From Sphingobacteriales bacterium 46-32 (GTDB lineage Bacteria; Bacteroidota; Bacteroidia; Chitinophagales; Chitinophagaceae), in assembly GCA_001898485.1 (NCBI GenBank), contig MKTY01000019.1:744001-808000 (forward strand): a DNA stretch of 64,000 nucleotides, written 5' to 3'. Shown piece by piece: positions 1-7,573 of the stretch. The notes under the pieces were generated by a model. The model saw only the letters and a list, made by a program, of their open reading frames with translations. It had not been told where the DNA came from and searched no databases. A program made the position numbers and the translations under genes. Every line of letters starts with the position of its first letter. Position 1 is the first letter of the stretch.

Positions 1-57
1 ATGTACCAGGAAACCGTTGAAGAGCTGATGGCTAAAAAAGATAAGCTGCACCTCTGA
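1..57 (+). CDS. C-terminal tail of an unidentified gene (cut by left edge)
   Basis: An open frame runs from base 1 to a TGA at 55-57 and gives 18 residues ending in KKDKLHL. The ATG at base 1 may be internal, because the upstream part is outside the window. The tail is charged and probably helical, which is not enough to name a family. A strong hairpin at 179-208 lies 120 bases downstream and could end its transcript. The call rests only on the open frame and the following terminator. Confidence 0.4.
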   Translation: MYQETVEELMAKKDKLHL

Positions 58-177
58 GGGTGTGTATAAGTTCTGCTACATTTCTGTGGTCGAAACAGGA
101 TTTTCGCTTAACTTGAATCTATCTTGATATAGCAGCGGACGCTGCTCCATTTTTGGCGGGTGATATTTCCCGTCGTA

Positions 178-212
178 AAAAGGTGAAGGAGAAACGGCCT
201 TCACCTTTCTTA
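178..212 (+). terminator. Rho-independent terminator before ddl
   Basis: Perfect 11-bp stem AAAGGTGAAGG (179-189) / CCTTCACCTTT (198-208) with an 8-base loop, followed by CTTATTTT. It separates the truncated upstream gene from ddl. The rest of 58-324 shows no other gene. Confidence 0.75.
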
Positions 213-324
213 TTTTACAGTAGAGCGGCTTAATTGGAGAAATAAATGATTTTTAAGAGACTAAATTTCCGGAGCCGCATTTTTTCCTGAATATTTGTGG
301 CGCAAAAAACTAGTATCCATTTTC

Positions 325-1317
325 ATGAAAAAGAATATTGCACTGGTGACCGGTGGCTACTCTGGCGAAGCGGTCATATCTTATAAATCTGCTGCCACCA
401 TTAATAATAATCTCGACCGCAACCTGTATAATGTCTATCTTATAGATATAAATACCGAAGGCTGGTTTCATACGCTGCCGGATGGGGAGAAAGTGGAAGT
501 AGATAAAAACGATTTTACCATTACGACAGGAGGGGACAGGATTCGGTTCGATGCCGTATTTATTGGAATGCATGGCACGCCTGGTGAAGATGGCAAGCTG
601 CAGGGATATTTTGATGTACTGGGTATACCTTATACGAGTTGTGATGCCGCAACCTCTGCCATCACCATGAATAAACGCTATACAGTAGCGGTAGCCCGTA
701 TGGCAGGCATCAGTGTAGCACGTTCGCTGCATCTTTTCAGCCATTCCCCGCTCACGGCCATGCAGGTGCTCGATCAGCTCAGGTTGCCGGTATTTGTAAA
801 GCCCAATAGTGGTGGTTCCAGTATTGGCATGAGTAAGGTCGATAATCCTGAACTGTTGCAGGCCGCCATTGATAAGGCATTTAAGGAAGATAAACAGATA
901 CTTATCGAGGAAATGATCAGCGGCCGCGAGTTTACGGTAGGCGTATTTAAAACAAAAGGTAATATCATCGTATTGCCGCTTACCGAGGTAAAGGCCGATG
1001 CCGATAAGGAATTTTTCGATTTCGAAGCAAAGTACCAGGGCAAGTCAACGGAGACCACACCGGCTCAGGTAGATGAAGCAGTAGCCGACCGCATCAGGGA
1101 AGCTGCCCGCCTGATCTATGCGGTATTCAATTGCCGGGGTGTGGTGCGTATTGACTTTATATACAATGAAGAAGCCGGTCAGCCGTTTATGCTTGAGATC
1201 AACACTATTCCCGGGCAGAGTGCGGCCAGCATCGTACCACAGCAGGTACAGGCCATGGGGTGGAGCCTGCGTGAATTTTATACTAAATTAGCGGAAGAAG
1301 CATTTGAGACGCGTTAA
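325..1317 (+). CDS. ddl: D-alanine--D-alanine ligase
   Basis: An ATP-grasp ligase that joins two D-Ala in the cytoplasm to make the D-Ala-D-Ala end of the peptidoglycan stem peptide. The 330-residue protein has the family features: N-terminal VTGGYSGEAVIS, HGTPGEDGKLQGYFD for substrate binding, FVKPNSGGSSIGMSKV and IEEMISGREFTVGV in the ATP-grasp core, and DFIYNEEAGQPFMLEINTIPG near the C terminus with the metal-binding Glu/Asn. The frame extends upstream to a TTG at 295, but the ATG at 325 (MKKNIALVTGG) matches the usual Ddl start and is chosen. A PASTA protein follows 69 bases downstream, which fits a cell-wall gene cluster. Confidence 0.95.
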   Translation: MKKNIALVTGGYSGEAVISYKSAATINNNLDRNLYNVYLIDINTEGWFHTLPDGEKVEVDKNDFTITTGGDRIRFDAVFIGMHGTPGEDGKLQGYFDVLGIPYTSCDAATSAITMNKRYTVAVARMAGISVARSLHLFSHSPLTAMQVLDQLRLPVFVKPNSGGSSIGMSKVDNPELLQAAIDKAFKEDKQILIEEMISGREFTVGVFKTKGNIIVLPLTEVKADADKEFFDFEAKYQGKSTETTPAQVDEAVADRIREAARLIYAVFNCRGVVRIDFIYNEEAGQPFMLEINTIPGQSAASIVPQQVQAMGWSLREFYTKLAEEAFETR

Positions 1318-1386
1318 CTGCCAGTGAGCTTAGTATTACTTAGATAGTTTTAAAACCTAAAAACGTAGTTCACTAAACAATACTGC

Positions 1387-2196
1387 ATGTTTAAATTCAT
1401 CACCAATCGCCCTCTGTGGGTCAATATTCTGGGGGGCGTGGTCCTGGCACTGATTATCTTTTTCCTGTTTATTCTTTCCCTTGACTGGCTTACACATCAT
1501 GGACAGTCCAAAACAGTACCACAGGTGCTGGGTAAGAGTTATGATGAATCGCTGGCCATCCTGAAAAAAGAGGGCTTTGATGTGGAAATACTGGATTCGA
1601 TCTACGCAGATACCGCACGCCCCCTCCAGGTTTTACGTCAGGTGCCCGAAGCTGATGAGACCGTGAAGGTAAACCGAACCGTATACCTTACTATAAACCG
1701 GGCCGTGCCCCCCCTGATCGAAATGCCCAATATTATTGGTTCCAGCTTTCGCAGTGCGGAAATGACACTCAAAACCTATAACCTTCGTGTGGGTGATACC
1801 ACCTTTAAACCCGATTTTGCCAAAAATGCTGTACTGGAACAACGCTACAATGGCAATATCATTAAACCGGGCACACAGATCCGGATGGGCAGTGTGGTAG
1901 ACCTGGTGCTGGGCGATGGAGTAGGAGACCGGCAGTTTATTGTGCCTTCCCTGATCGGTATGACCTATTGCCAGGCCCGCAGTATGCTCGAGCAGCAGGG
2001 AGTTGCCTTTGGTGTGGTGCTGACAGAATCGGCGGTAACAGATACCTGCAATGCGTATATTTACAGGCAAAGCCCGGAACGGATGGGACCAGACCAGCGG
2101 TATCGTTACATCCGCTCAGGACAGCTGATCGATATCTGGCTGCAAACAGAAAGACCTGTAGTGGATACATTGCCAGCCATTCAACCGGAAGATTAA
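1387..2196 (+). CDS. PASTA domain membrane protein
   Basis: A 269-residue protein with a short cytoplasmic N terminus, one membrane segment (about 13-35) and three extracytoplasmic PASTA repeats (about 42-108, 110-178 and 183-255). The repeats show the pattern P.(V/L)xGxSxxxAxxxL followed by QxPxxxxxVxxGxxVxL. PASTA domains bind peptidoglycan fragments or beta-lactams in Ser/Thr kinases and penicillin-binding proteins, but no kinase or transpeptidase domain is present here. In Bacteroidota such stand-alone PASTA proteins often sit beside ddl, as here. The exact role is unknown; a peptidoglycan-sensing or scaffolding function is inference. Confidence 0.9.
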   Translation: MFKFITNRPLWVNILGGVVLALIIFFLFILSLDWLTHHGQSKTVPQVLGKSYDESLAILKKEGFDVEILDSIYADTARPLQVLRQVPEADETVKVNRTVYLTINRAVPPLIEMPNIIGSSFRSAEMTLKTYNLRVGDTTFKPDFAKNAVLEQRYNGNIIKPGTQIRMGSVVDLVLGDGVGDRQFIVPSLIGMTYCQARSMLEQQGVAFGVVLTESAVTDTCNAYIYRQSPERMGPDQRYRYIRSGQLIDIWLQTERPVVDTLPAIQPED

Positions 2197-2215
2197 TAAC
2201 ACTAAAAAAATCTAT

Positions 2216-2524
2216 ATGCAAACTATAACTGTAGAGGAACTGAAAAAGCGTCTGGATGCGGGCGAAAAATTAAATATTGTAGATGTGCGCGAGCCGCATG
2301 AGCATGCCGAATTCAACATCGGCGGACTCCTGGTACCGCTGGGACGTGTACAAACGATGGATATTGATGAGCTGGAGCCTTTTAAAGACCAGGAGCTTTT
2401 TGTGTATTGCCGCAGCGGCAACCGCAGCGGTCAGGCCTGCCTCATTCTGGATACGCTGGGTTTTAAAAATACCATTAATGTTACCGGCGGAATGCTGGCC
2501 TGGAAGGAAAAAATAGCCCGGTAA
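2216..2524 (+). CDS. Rhodanese-like domain protein
   Basis: A 102-residue single-domain rhodanese. It opens with ITVEELKKRLDAG and VDVREPHEHAEFNI and has the active-site loop VYCRSGNRSGQA, where the Cys would carry the persulfide sulfur. It ends with GGMLAWKEKI. No signal peptide is present, so it should be cytoplasmic. It starts 19 bases after the PASTA gene and is probably cotranscribed with it. The sulfur acceptor cannot be read from sequence. A hairpin immediately after the stop ends the transcript. Confidence 0.92.
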   Translation: MQTITVEELKKRLDAGEKLNIVDVREPHEHAEFNIGGLLVPLGRVQTMDIDELEPFKDQELFVYCRSGNRSGQACLILDTLGFKNTINVTGGMLAWKEKIAR

Positions 2525-2541
2525 TCTGCTGAAATGATCAT

Positions 2542-2574
2542 AAAAAAAGCGACCTCAACAGGGTCGCTTTTTTT
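2542..2574. terminator. Bidirectional terminator between rhodanese and TonB receptor genes
   Basis: Stem GCGACC (2549-2554) / GGTCGC (2562-2567), extended by A7 on one side and T7 on the other, so it works as a terminator in both directions. It lies between two convergent genes. Confidence 0.85.
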
Positions 2575-2592
2575 ATTTGATGACCTATTCTG

Positions 2593-4761
2593 TCAAAGCT
2601 TCACCGTGAGGCTGATCATGAAATTGGTTCCTGCCATTGGGAAATAATAATTGTCTGCCGCAATCACACCGTCATAAACATAACTATAGGTATAACCATT
2701 GGGCTCGTACCGGGTATTGAAGATATTGTTGAGCTGCCCCGTGATATTCCATTCCTTAAACAATTTATTCTTCATTTCCAGTACCACCCGCAGGTCCTGC
2801 GTATAAAATGCATCAAGCCGGCGATGTGCAGACTGGGTATTGTCGAGATATTGCTCACCTACATATTTACCCAGCAGACTAATATTTAACTGTGCTGTGG
2901 GCTGCAGATGCAGACCTAAGTTGGCCACTACGGGAGGGGCAAAGGCAATATTAGTATTTTCGTGAGCAACGGTTTGTTGCCCTATCCAGTCGCCATTGAT
3001 GTCGTACATATCAAGAAACTCGGTGAAGTTTTTAATCTTATTACGGCTGAAAGTGATATTACCAGTGGCCTGTAATTTTTTGCTGAACTGATAACCGCCC
3101 TGCAATTCGATGCCCGCTCTGTAACTTTTGGGCACATTGATACGGGTATAGGCGCCTACATCATTGATCATACCGGTAAGCACCAGCTGGTCTTTGTAGC
3201 GCATGTAATAAAGAGTGGCAGATGCCTGGTACCGGTTTCCTTTTTTCTCTATACCAGCTTCAAAATCATGAAGTGTTTCCTGACGTGGTTGGTTGCTGAG
3301 CGATGCCTCAAAGTCGTCGCGGTTGGGTTCCTTATTGGCCAGTGCATAGCTCAGGAACGCCTGCCAGCCATTTTGCTGGTAGGTGAGACCGGCTTTGGGA
3401 TTTAGAAAATTGAAGCGTCGGTCTATATGGAGCGAGGGGTTGTCGGCAAAGCCATCCATTTTATGCTGCACCCGGCGATATTGCAGATCGGCGAATCCAT
3501 ATAGATGATTGCTGAGCTGGTATTGCCATTTACCATATACATTGATATCCGATTTGAGGGCATCCACGTCGTAGTAGCGAAAGCCATTGTCGAATCCATA
3601 TTTAGCCCATATTACATCTCCGTGGTGGTTGCCATCATAAACAGTCCATCCGCCGCCCAGTGTAACCTGATGTTTCCCGTAAACATATTGAGCAGACAGG
3701 ATTTGGCCATAGAAGTAATTGTCGAGCCATTTCTGCCGTACAAGGTCTGTTTCCTTTACCAGCAGACCGTTGATAGTCAGATCGGGCAGGCCGTAATCAG
3801 CAAAGGCTTCTTCTCCTTTGTAGTTTTCATAGTAACCCAGGCCACGGGTAAGAAAAAGGCCGGTGTTGAAGTGCCAGCGATTACCTGCTTTTTGGTCAAA
3901 GAAAAGCTGATAATGGGTTTGGCGGTAGTTGTCTGTTTCGTTGTCGTAAGGAGCACCGGGACGGTCGGTACCGCTTGAGTTGTAAGTGCGGTTTGATTTC
4001 AAATCCGATTCGGGCACACCATTCCATGCCTGGTAGGTTTTTTCTTTTCCCGAGAAAATGTTGAGACGAAGCGCGGAGTTGTCACCCAGCCAGGCACCTG
4101 ACAGATAGAAGGCCTGCAGTTTGCTGCTGGCGCGGTCAATATATCCATCGCTGCTGATCTGGCTGAGACGGGCATCCAGTGTGAAGTGGTCGTTGAGAAG
4201 GCCGGTGCCTGCTTTTACCGTATGCCGCCAGGTATTGAAAGAGCCATAGCCATTGGTAATTTCAGCATATGACTCCTTGTTTACCTCATTTGTAGAGAGA
4301 CTCACCGTGGCGCCGAATGCGCCAGTACCGTTCGAAGAGGTACCCACACCCCGTTGTACCTGGATAGATTGTACAGAAGAGGTGAAGTCGGGCAGGTTCA
4401 CAAAAAAGCTGCCCTGGCTTTCGGCATCATTGAAAGGAATGCCATTGAGCGTGATATTGATACGCGTGGCATCTGTGCCGCGAATACGTAAACCGGTATA
4501 ACCCACACCGGTACCGGCATCTGAATTGGCTACTACCGAAGGAGTCTGGTTAAGAATAAATGGCAGATCCTGACCCTGGTTGAGCCGGCTGATGTCTTTT
4601 TTAGATAGATTAGTCTTCGCAAACGGGGCCTGTGTGGCTGCTCTGATGGCACGTACTTCTACCGGCGAAAGCGAATAAAAGCTGTCTGTTGATGCTTGAT
4701 TTTGAGCAAATGAGGAACTGGCTGATAAAATAATAGAGCCAATCATTGCAATCCTCTTCAT
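2593..4761 (-). CDS. TonB-dependent outer-membrane receptor, probable thiamine transporter
   Basis: A 722-residue outer-membrane receptor. It has a signal peptide (MKRIAMIGSIILSASSSFAQ), a plug domain with a TonB-box-like start (SPVEVRAIRA) and plug motifs such as GLRIRGTDATRINITLNGIPFND and VQRGVGTSSNGTGAFGA, then a beta-barrel ending in a terminal Phe-rich strand (FMISLTVKL). The open frame continues 66 codons upstream, but that part is the TPP aptamer, so the ATG at 4759-4761 after an A-rich stretch is chosen. The substrate is inferred from the TPP riboswitch in the leader: thiamine-regulated TonB receptors are known in Bacteroidota. No inner-membrane thiamine transporter or salvage gene is adjacent, so the receptor stands alone. 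Confidence 0.92.
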   Translation of the reverse strand: MKRIAMIGSIILSASSSFAQNQASTDSFYSLSPVEVRAIRAATQAPFAKTNLSKKDISRLNQGQDLPFILNQTPSVVANSDAGTGVGYTGLRIRGTDATRINITLNGIPFNDAESQGSFFVNLPDFTSSVQSIQVQRGVGTSSNGTGAFGATVSLSTNEVNKESYAEITNGYGSFNTWRHTVKAGTGLLNDHFTLDARLSQISSDGYIDRASSKLQAFYLSGAWLGDNSALRLNIFSGKEKTYQAWNGVPESDLKSNRTYNSSGTDRPGAPYDNETDNYRQTHYQLFFDQKAGNRWHFNTGLFLTRGLGYYENYKGEEAFADYGLPDLTINGLLVKETDLVRQKWLDNYFYGQILSAQYVYGKHQVTLGGGWTVYDGNHHGDVIWAKYGFDNGFRYYDVDALKSDINVYGKWQYQLSNHLYGFADLQYRRVQHKMDGFADNPSLHIDRRFNFLNPKAGLTYQQNGWQAFLSYALANKEPNRDDFEASLSNQPRQETLHDFEAGIEKKGNRYQASATLYYMRYKDQLVLTGMINDVGAYTRINVPKSYRAGIELQGGYQFSKKLQATGNITFSRNKIKNFTEFLDMYDINGDWIGQQTVAHENTNIAFAPPVVANLGLHLQPTAQLNISLLGKYVGEQYLDNTQSAHRRLDAFYTQDLRVVLEMKNKLFKEWNITGQLNNIFNTRYEPNGYTYSYVYDGVIAADNYYFPMAGTNFMISLTVKL

Positions 4762-4828
4762 TTTTTTTTGTTTTAAACGGTTAAAAAATGAGAGGGAAAT
4801 GCTGTTGGAGAAAGGGCATAGCATGACC

Positions 4829-4928
4829 TCCTTCCCTGCGCAGGCATTACCCTGATCAGGTTTTACGGGTATAATCTCAGATTCCTGAAAGGCCTGGCCA
4901 GCACCAGTCAGGAAACACCCCGGGAAAC
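4829..4928 (-). ncRNA. TPP riboswitch (THI element)
   Basis: On the minus strand the leader holds the conserved TPP aptamer blocks in order: GGGGTG (from 4921), CTGAGA, TACCC, ACCTGATC, AGGGTAATGCC, then TGCGCAGGGAA (ending near 4832). Flanking TTCCC and GGGAA can form P1. Downstream, AGGGAA plus ATGCT (4820-4837) can instead pair with AGCATTTCCCT (4793-4803), followed by a T tract (4783-4788). This looks like an expression platform sharing bases with P1, although I cannot fix the polarity. Repression by TPP is the usual outcome for transport genes. Confidence 0.93.
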
Positions 4929-4969
4929 ACTGAAAACTTACAAAGCTTTCACTTAGCAAGAACTGATAG

Positions 4970-4977
4970 CAAAAGTA
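4970..4977 (-). promoter_or_regulatory. Predicted -7 box for the TPP-controlled receptor transcript
   Basis: TACTTTTG on the minus strand matches the Bacteroidota consensus TAnnTTTG and lies about 45 bases before the TPP aptamer. No clear -33 TTTG is seen at the right distance. Confidence 0.45.
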
Positions 4978-5046
4978 AGGACAAAAAAGCTGAAATAGCT
5001 GTAACTTTTCCAGATACAGCTGCGTATAACTCTAAACCATTCGTTT

Positions 5047-5763
5047 ATGAAAAGAATTTTGTTGATAATAGCGCTGTTTGCCATAGCTGTTCCAGGCTTT
5101 TCCCAATTCACTGTAAAAGATGAGAATGCTGAAGTGAGGCCGGCAAAGGATTTTACGGTAATAAGGATATCCAATGCGTTTGATGTTTATCTGAGCCAGG
5201 GCAATGAAGAGTCTGTAGCGGTGAGTGCTGCCAGTGCCAAATACCTTGAAGAGATTTTTGTGGAGGTTAAAAATGGTGTCCTGGAGATCAGCTATCGTCC
5301 CAAAAATGGCCGCTGGACCAGTGGTAACCGTAAACTCAAAGCCTATATCTCGTTCAGGCAACTGGACAAGCTGAAAGTAAGCGGAGCCTGCGATGTAAAT
5401 ATTGTAGGCGGCTGGAAAACGGAAGGAGCACGCGTTGAATTGTCGGGTGCCAGCGATCTGAAAGGTCAGCTGACCATGCAAAAACTTTCTGTGGATATCA
5501 GCGGTGCGTCAGATATGCAGGTAACCGGCACAGTTGGCCAACTGGACATTGAAGCGAGTGGTGCCAGCAATTTCAAAGGTTTTGACCTGGCGGCCGATTA
5601 CTGCGATGCCCGCGCATCTGGTGCCAGCGATATCCGTATTCATGTCAATAAAGAACTGTCAGTACAGGCCAGTGGCGCCAGCGATGTGGATTATAAAGGC
5701 GAAGGTCACATCCGCGATATTAAAACAAGCGGGTCAAGCAGCGTAAAAAGGCGTAATTCATAA
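5047..5763 (+). CDS. DUF2807 (GIN-type) adhesin-head domain protein
   Basis: A 238-residue secreted protein with a clear signal peptide (MKRILLIIALFAIAVPGFSQ). The rest is a DUF2807 domain: FTVIRISNAFDVYLSQGNEESV, followed by a regular series of short strands with the repeating unit (S/A)SGASD (for example LSGASDL, ISGASDM, ASGASDI, ASGASDV), as expected of a parallel beta-helix. The family is common in Bacteroidota as putative autotransporter adhesin heads or periplasmic/surface proteins of unknown function. It is divergent from the thiamine receptor and is followed by palindromic repeats that probably end its transcript. Confidence 0.85.
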   Translation: MKRILLIIALFAIAVPGFSQFTVKDENAEVRPAKDFTVIRISNAFDVYLSQGNEESVAVSAASAKYLEEIFVEVKNGVLEISYRPKNGRWTSGNRKLKAYISFRQLDKLKVSGACDVNIVGGWKTEGARVELSGASDLKGQLTMQKLSVDISGASDMQVTGTVGQLDIEASGASNFKGFDLAADYCDARASGASDIRIHVNKELSVQASGASDVDYKGEGHIRDIKTSGSSSVKRRNS

Positions 5764-5772
5764 TTTATATTT

Positions 5773-5888
5773 CCCCCCTGGTCTGTCTCAGACAGACCAA
5801 CGTCGAATTAATCCCCCTGGTCTGTCTCATTTTCCCCCTCTGGTCTGTCTCATTTTTCCCCCTGGTCTGTCTCAGACAGACCAGGGGG
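5773..5888. repeat. Cluster of four palindromic repeat copies
   Basis: Four copies of a CCCCCTGGTCTGTCTCA unit lie at about 5773-5799, 5811-5829, 5834-5852 and 5858-5888. The last is a perfect palindrome of two 15-base arms around a central C (CCCCCTGGTCTGTCT / AGACAGACCAGGGGG), followed by T6. The first is a shorter palindrome and the middle two are half-units. The cluster lies between convergent genes and can act as a terminator both ways. A fifth copy lies at 6345-6376, on the other side of the neighbouring gene. Confidence 0.9.
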
Positions 5889-5893
5889 ATTTT

Positions 5894-6301
5894 TTATTGC
5901 TTCCGGAAAGTGGCTTCGATGTTTACACCGCTATAAACTGCCGTTCCGCTCAGGTTGCTGCAATCGAAGCTCTGGATTGTGAGTGGAAAAGGGAAATAGT
6001 CTATCGTAAAGGTATTGCCTGACAATGTCCAGCTTCCCGTGGAGTTGGAAGATGGATCGCAGGAAACGCCTGCATCGGTATAATCGTACGTTCCATCTGC
6101 TTTTAGAGTTACGATATCATCTTTGGTGCAGGTCTGAAAGGTAAGGTCAAGGGCATCCACCCCATTCATTTTAAAAGCGACAAGTCTGTAACTGCCGGCT
6201 ACTGATTCTTTAGTGACTGGGCAGGTTTCTGTTTTGTCTTTTTTGCTGCAGCCTGCACCGGTCAGGATGGCAATTGACAGCAGACACATTAGTTTTTTCA
6301 T
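5894..6301 (-). CDS. Lipocalin-like small lipoprotein
   Basis: A 135-residue predicted lipoprotein: the signal sequence ends in the lipobox LTGAGC, giving a lipidated Cys18. The mature part has the look of the Bacteroidota lipocalin-like families: SVAGSYRLVAFKMNG, TLKADGTYDYTDAG, GSWTLSGNTFTID, four Cys that may form disulfides, and a C-terminal strand EATFRKQ. Function is unknown; such proteins are thought to be small beta-barrels on the outer membrane. The gene is bounded on both sides by copies of the same palindromic repeat. Confidence 0.8.
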   Translation of the reverse strand: MKKLMCLLSIAILTGAGCSKKDKTETCPVTKESVAGSYRLVAFKMNGVDALDLTFQTCTKDDIVTLKADGTYDYTDAGVSCDPSSNSTGSWTLSGNTFTIDYFPFPLTIQSFDCSNLSGTAVYSGVNIEATFRKQ

Positions 6302-6344
6302 AAGCTGGGTGTTTTAAGTTTAGCAGGATTAAAAATAATATACA

Positions 6345-6376
6345 TCCCTGGTATGTCTCAGACAGACCAGGGGGGA
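6345..6376. repeat. Fifth copy of the palindromic repeat
   Basis: ATCCCTGGTATGTCT-C-AGACAGACCAGGGGGGAT is an imperfect palindrome of the same family as 5773-5888 (one base change in the left arm), followed by TTTTTATTTTTTAT. It lies upstream of the lipoprotein gene and before the tRNA promoter. Confidence 0.85.
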
Positions 6377-6409
6377 TTTTTATTTTTTATGGGCAATTCT
6401 CTTTTTTTG

Positions 6410-6441
6410 TTTGGTTGGTAAGTGTAATAAGCCTACCTTTG
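6410..6441 (+). promoter_or_regulatory. Promoter of the initiator tRNA gene
   Basis: TTTG (6410-6413), a 20-base spacer, then TACCTTTG (6434-6441), matching the Bacteroidota -33/-7 consensus. The tRNA begins about 10 bases downstream. Confidence 0.75.
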
Positions 6442-6451
6442 CAGCCCATAT

Positions 6452-6523
<72 letters not shown>

Positions 6524-6660
6524 CAAAAGTCCGCCGCGAGGCGGATTTTTAATTTTCCGGACAGCTGATCATTTCTGGCTGAAAAGGACTGACTACCTTC
6601 TTTCTCTCTCTTGCCCGGGGTGGTTTGGCTTGTCTGGATAAAAAGGAACAGGCCGGTTTT

Positions 6661-7527
6661 ATGAAAGTTGGATTTGTGAACATATTCGGGCGGCCCAATG
6701 CGGGCAAAAGCACTCTTCTCAATGCACTTATGGGAGAGAAGCTGGCTATAGTATCGCCTAAGGTACAGACTACCCGGCACCGTATTAAGGCCATACTGAG
6801 CGATCCCGGTTATCAGGTAATACTGTCTGATACACCCGGTATTATTGATCCGCGGTATAAACTGCACGAAAAAATGATGCAGGCTGTAAAAGGGGCGCTG
6901 GAAGATGCTGACCTGGCCTTGTTGCTGGCAGATGTATCTGATGACCTGGAAGCGGCGCATCAGATATTTTTATCGCTGCGGCTTAAGGTACCGGCACTGG
7001 TAGTGTTGAATAAGATCGATAAAGTGAATGCTGCGCAGGCAGAAGCCGCGGCAACTTTTTTCAGTGCCCAACCTTATTGCAAACAGGTATTGCGTATATC
7101 AGCTGTAAAAGGCGTAAATGCTACAGATTTTCTGCAACCCATTTTGGCGTATCTGCCCGAAGGAGAGCCCTTTTATCCTACAGATGATATCAGCGATCTG
7201 CCCACTAAGTTTTTTGTGAGTGAGCTTATCAGGGAAAAAGTGTATGAATTGTTTGGTGACGAAATACCTTATCACACTGCGGTGCTGATAAGGGAGTTTA
7301 GCGAAAAGCAAACGCTTGTGAAAATAGTTGCCGATATCATTGTGCAGCGCGAAACACAGAAAGTGATCATTATTGGCGAAAAAGGAAGTATGATCAAAAA
7401 ACTGGGAATGGCTGCCCGAAAGGATATTGAAACTTTTTTGCAGCAAAAGGTATTTCTGGAGCTTTTTGTGAAAGTGAAGCCCAAATGGCGTGAAAACGAA
7501 TTTCAGCTGAGGGAATACGGCTATTGA
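6661..7527 (+). CDS. era: GTPase Era
   Basis: A 288-residue essential GTPase that binds 16S rRNA during 30S subunit maturation. The GTPase domain shows G1 GRPNAGKS (10-17), the switch region with KVQTTRHR, G3 DTPG (57-60) and G4 NKID (117-120). The C-terminal KH RNA-binding domain has VQRETQKVIIIGEKGSMIKKLG and ends FQLREYGY. The frame can be read from a TTG at 6625, but the ATG at 6661 (MKVGFVNIFGRPNAGKS) fits the family. It is followed 46 bases later by der. Confidence 0.97.
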   Translation: MKVGFVNIFGRPNAGKSTLLNALMGEKLAIVSPKVQTTRHRIKAILSDPGYQVILSDTPGIIDPRYKLHEKMMQAVKGALEDADLALLLADVSDDLEAAHQIFLSLRLKVPALVVLNKIDKVNAAQAEAAATFFSAQPYCKQVLRISAVKGVNATDFLQPILAYLPEGEPFYPTDDISDLPTKFFVSELIREKVYELFGDEIPYHTAVLIREFSEKQTLVKIVADIIVQRETQKVIIIGEKGSMIKKLGMAARKDIETFLQQKVFLELFVKVKPKWRENEFQLREYGY

Positions 7528-7573
7528 TCAGGTAGCCATTAATAAATATTATCAAGATCTAAAAACAGGAAAA

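Noticed and set aside
4762-4959. N-terminal extension of the TonB receptor to an upstream start
   Set aside because: The extra 66 codons are the TPP aptamer sequence, and the signal peptide begins at the ATG at 4761.
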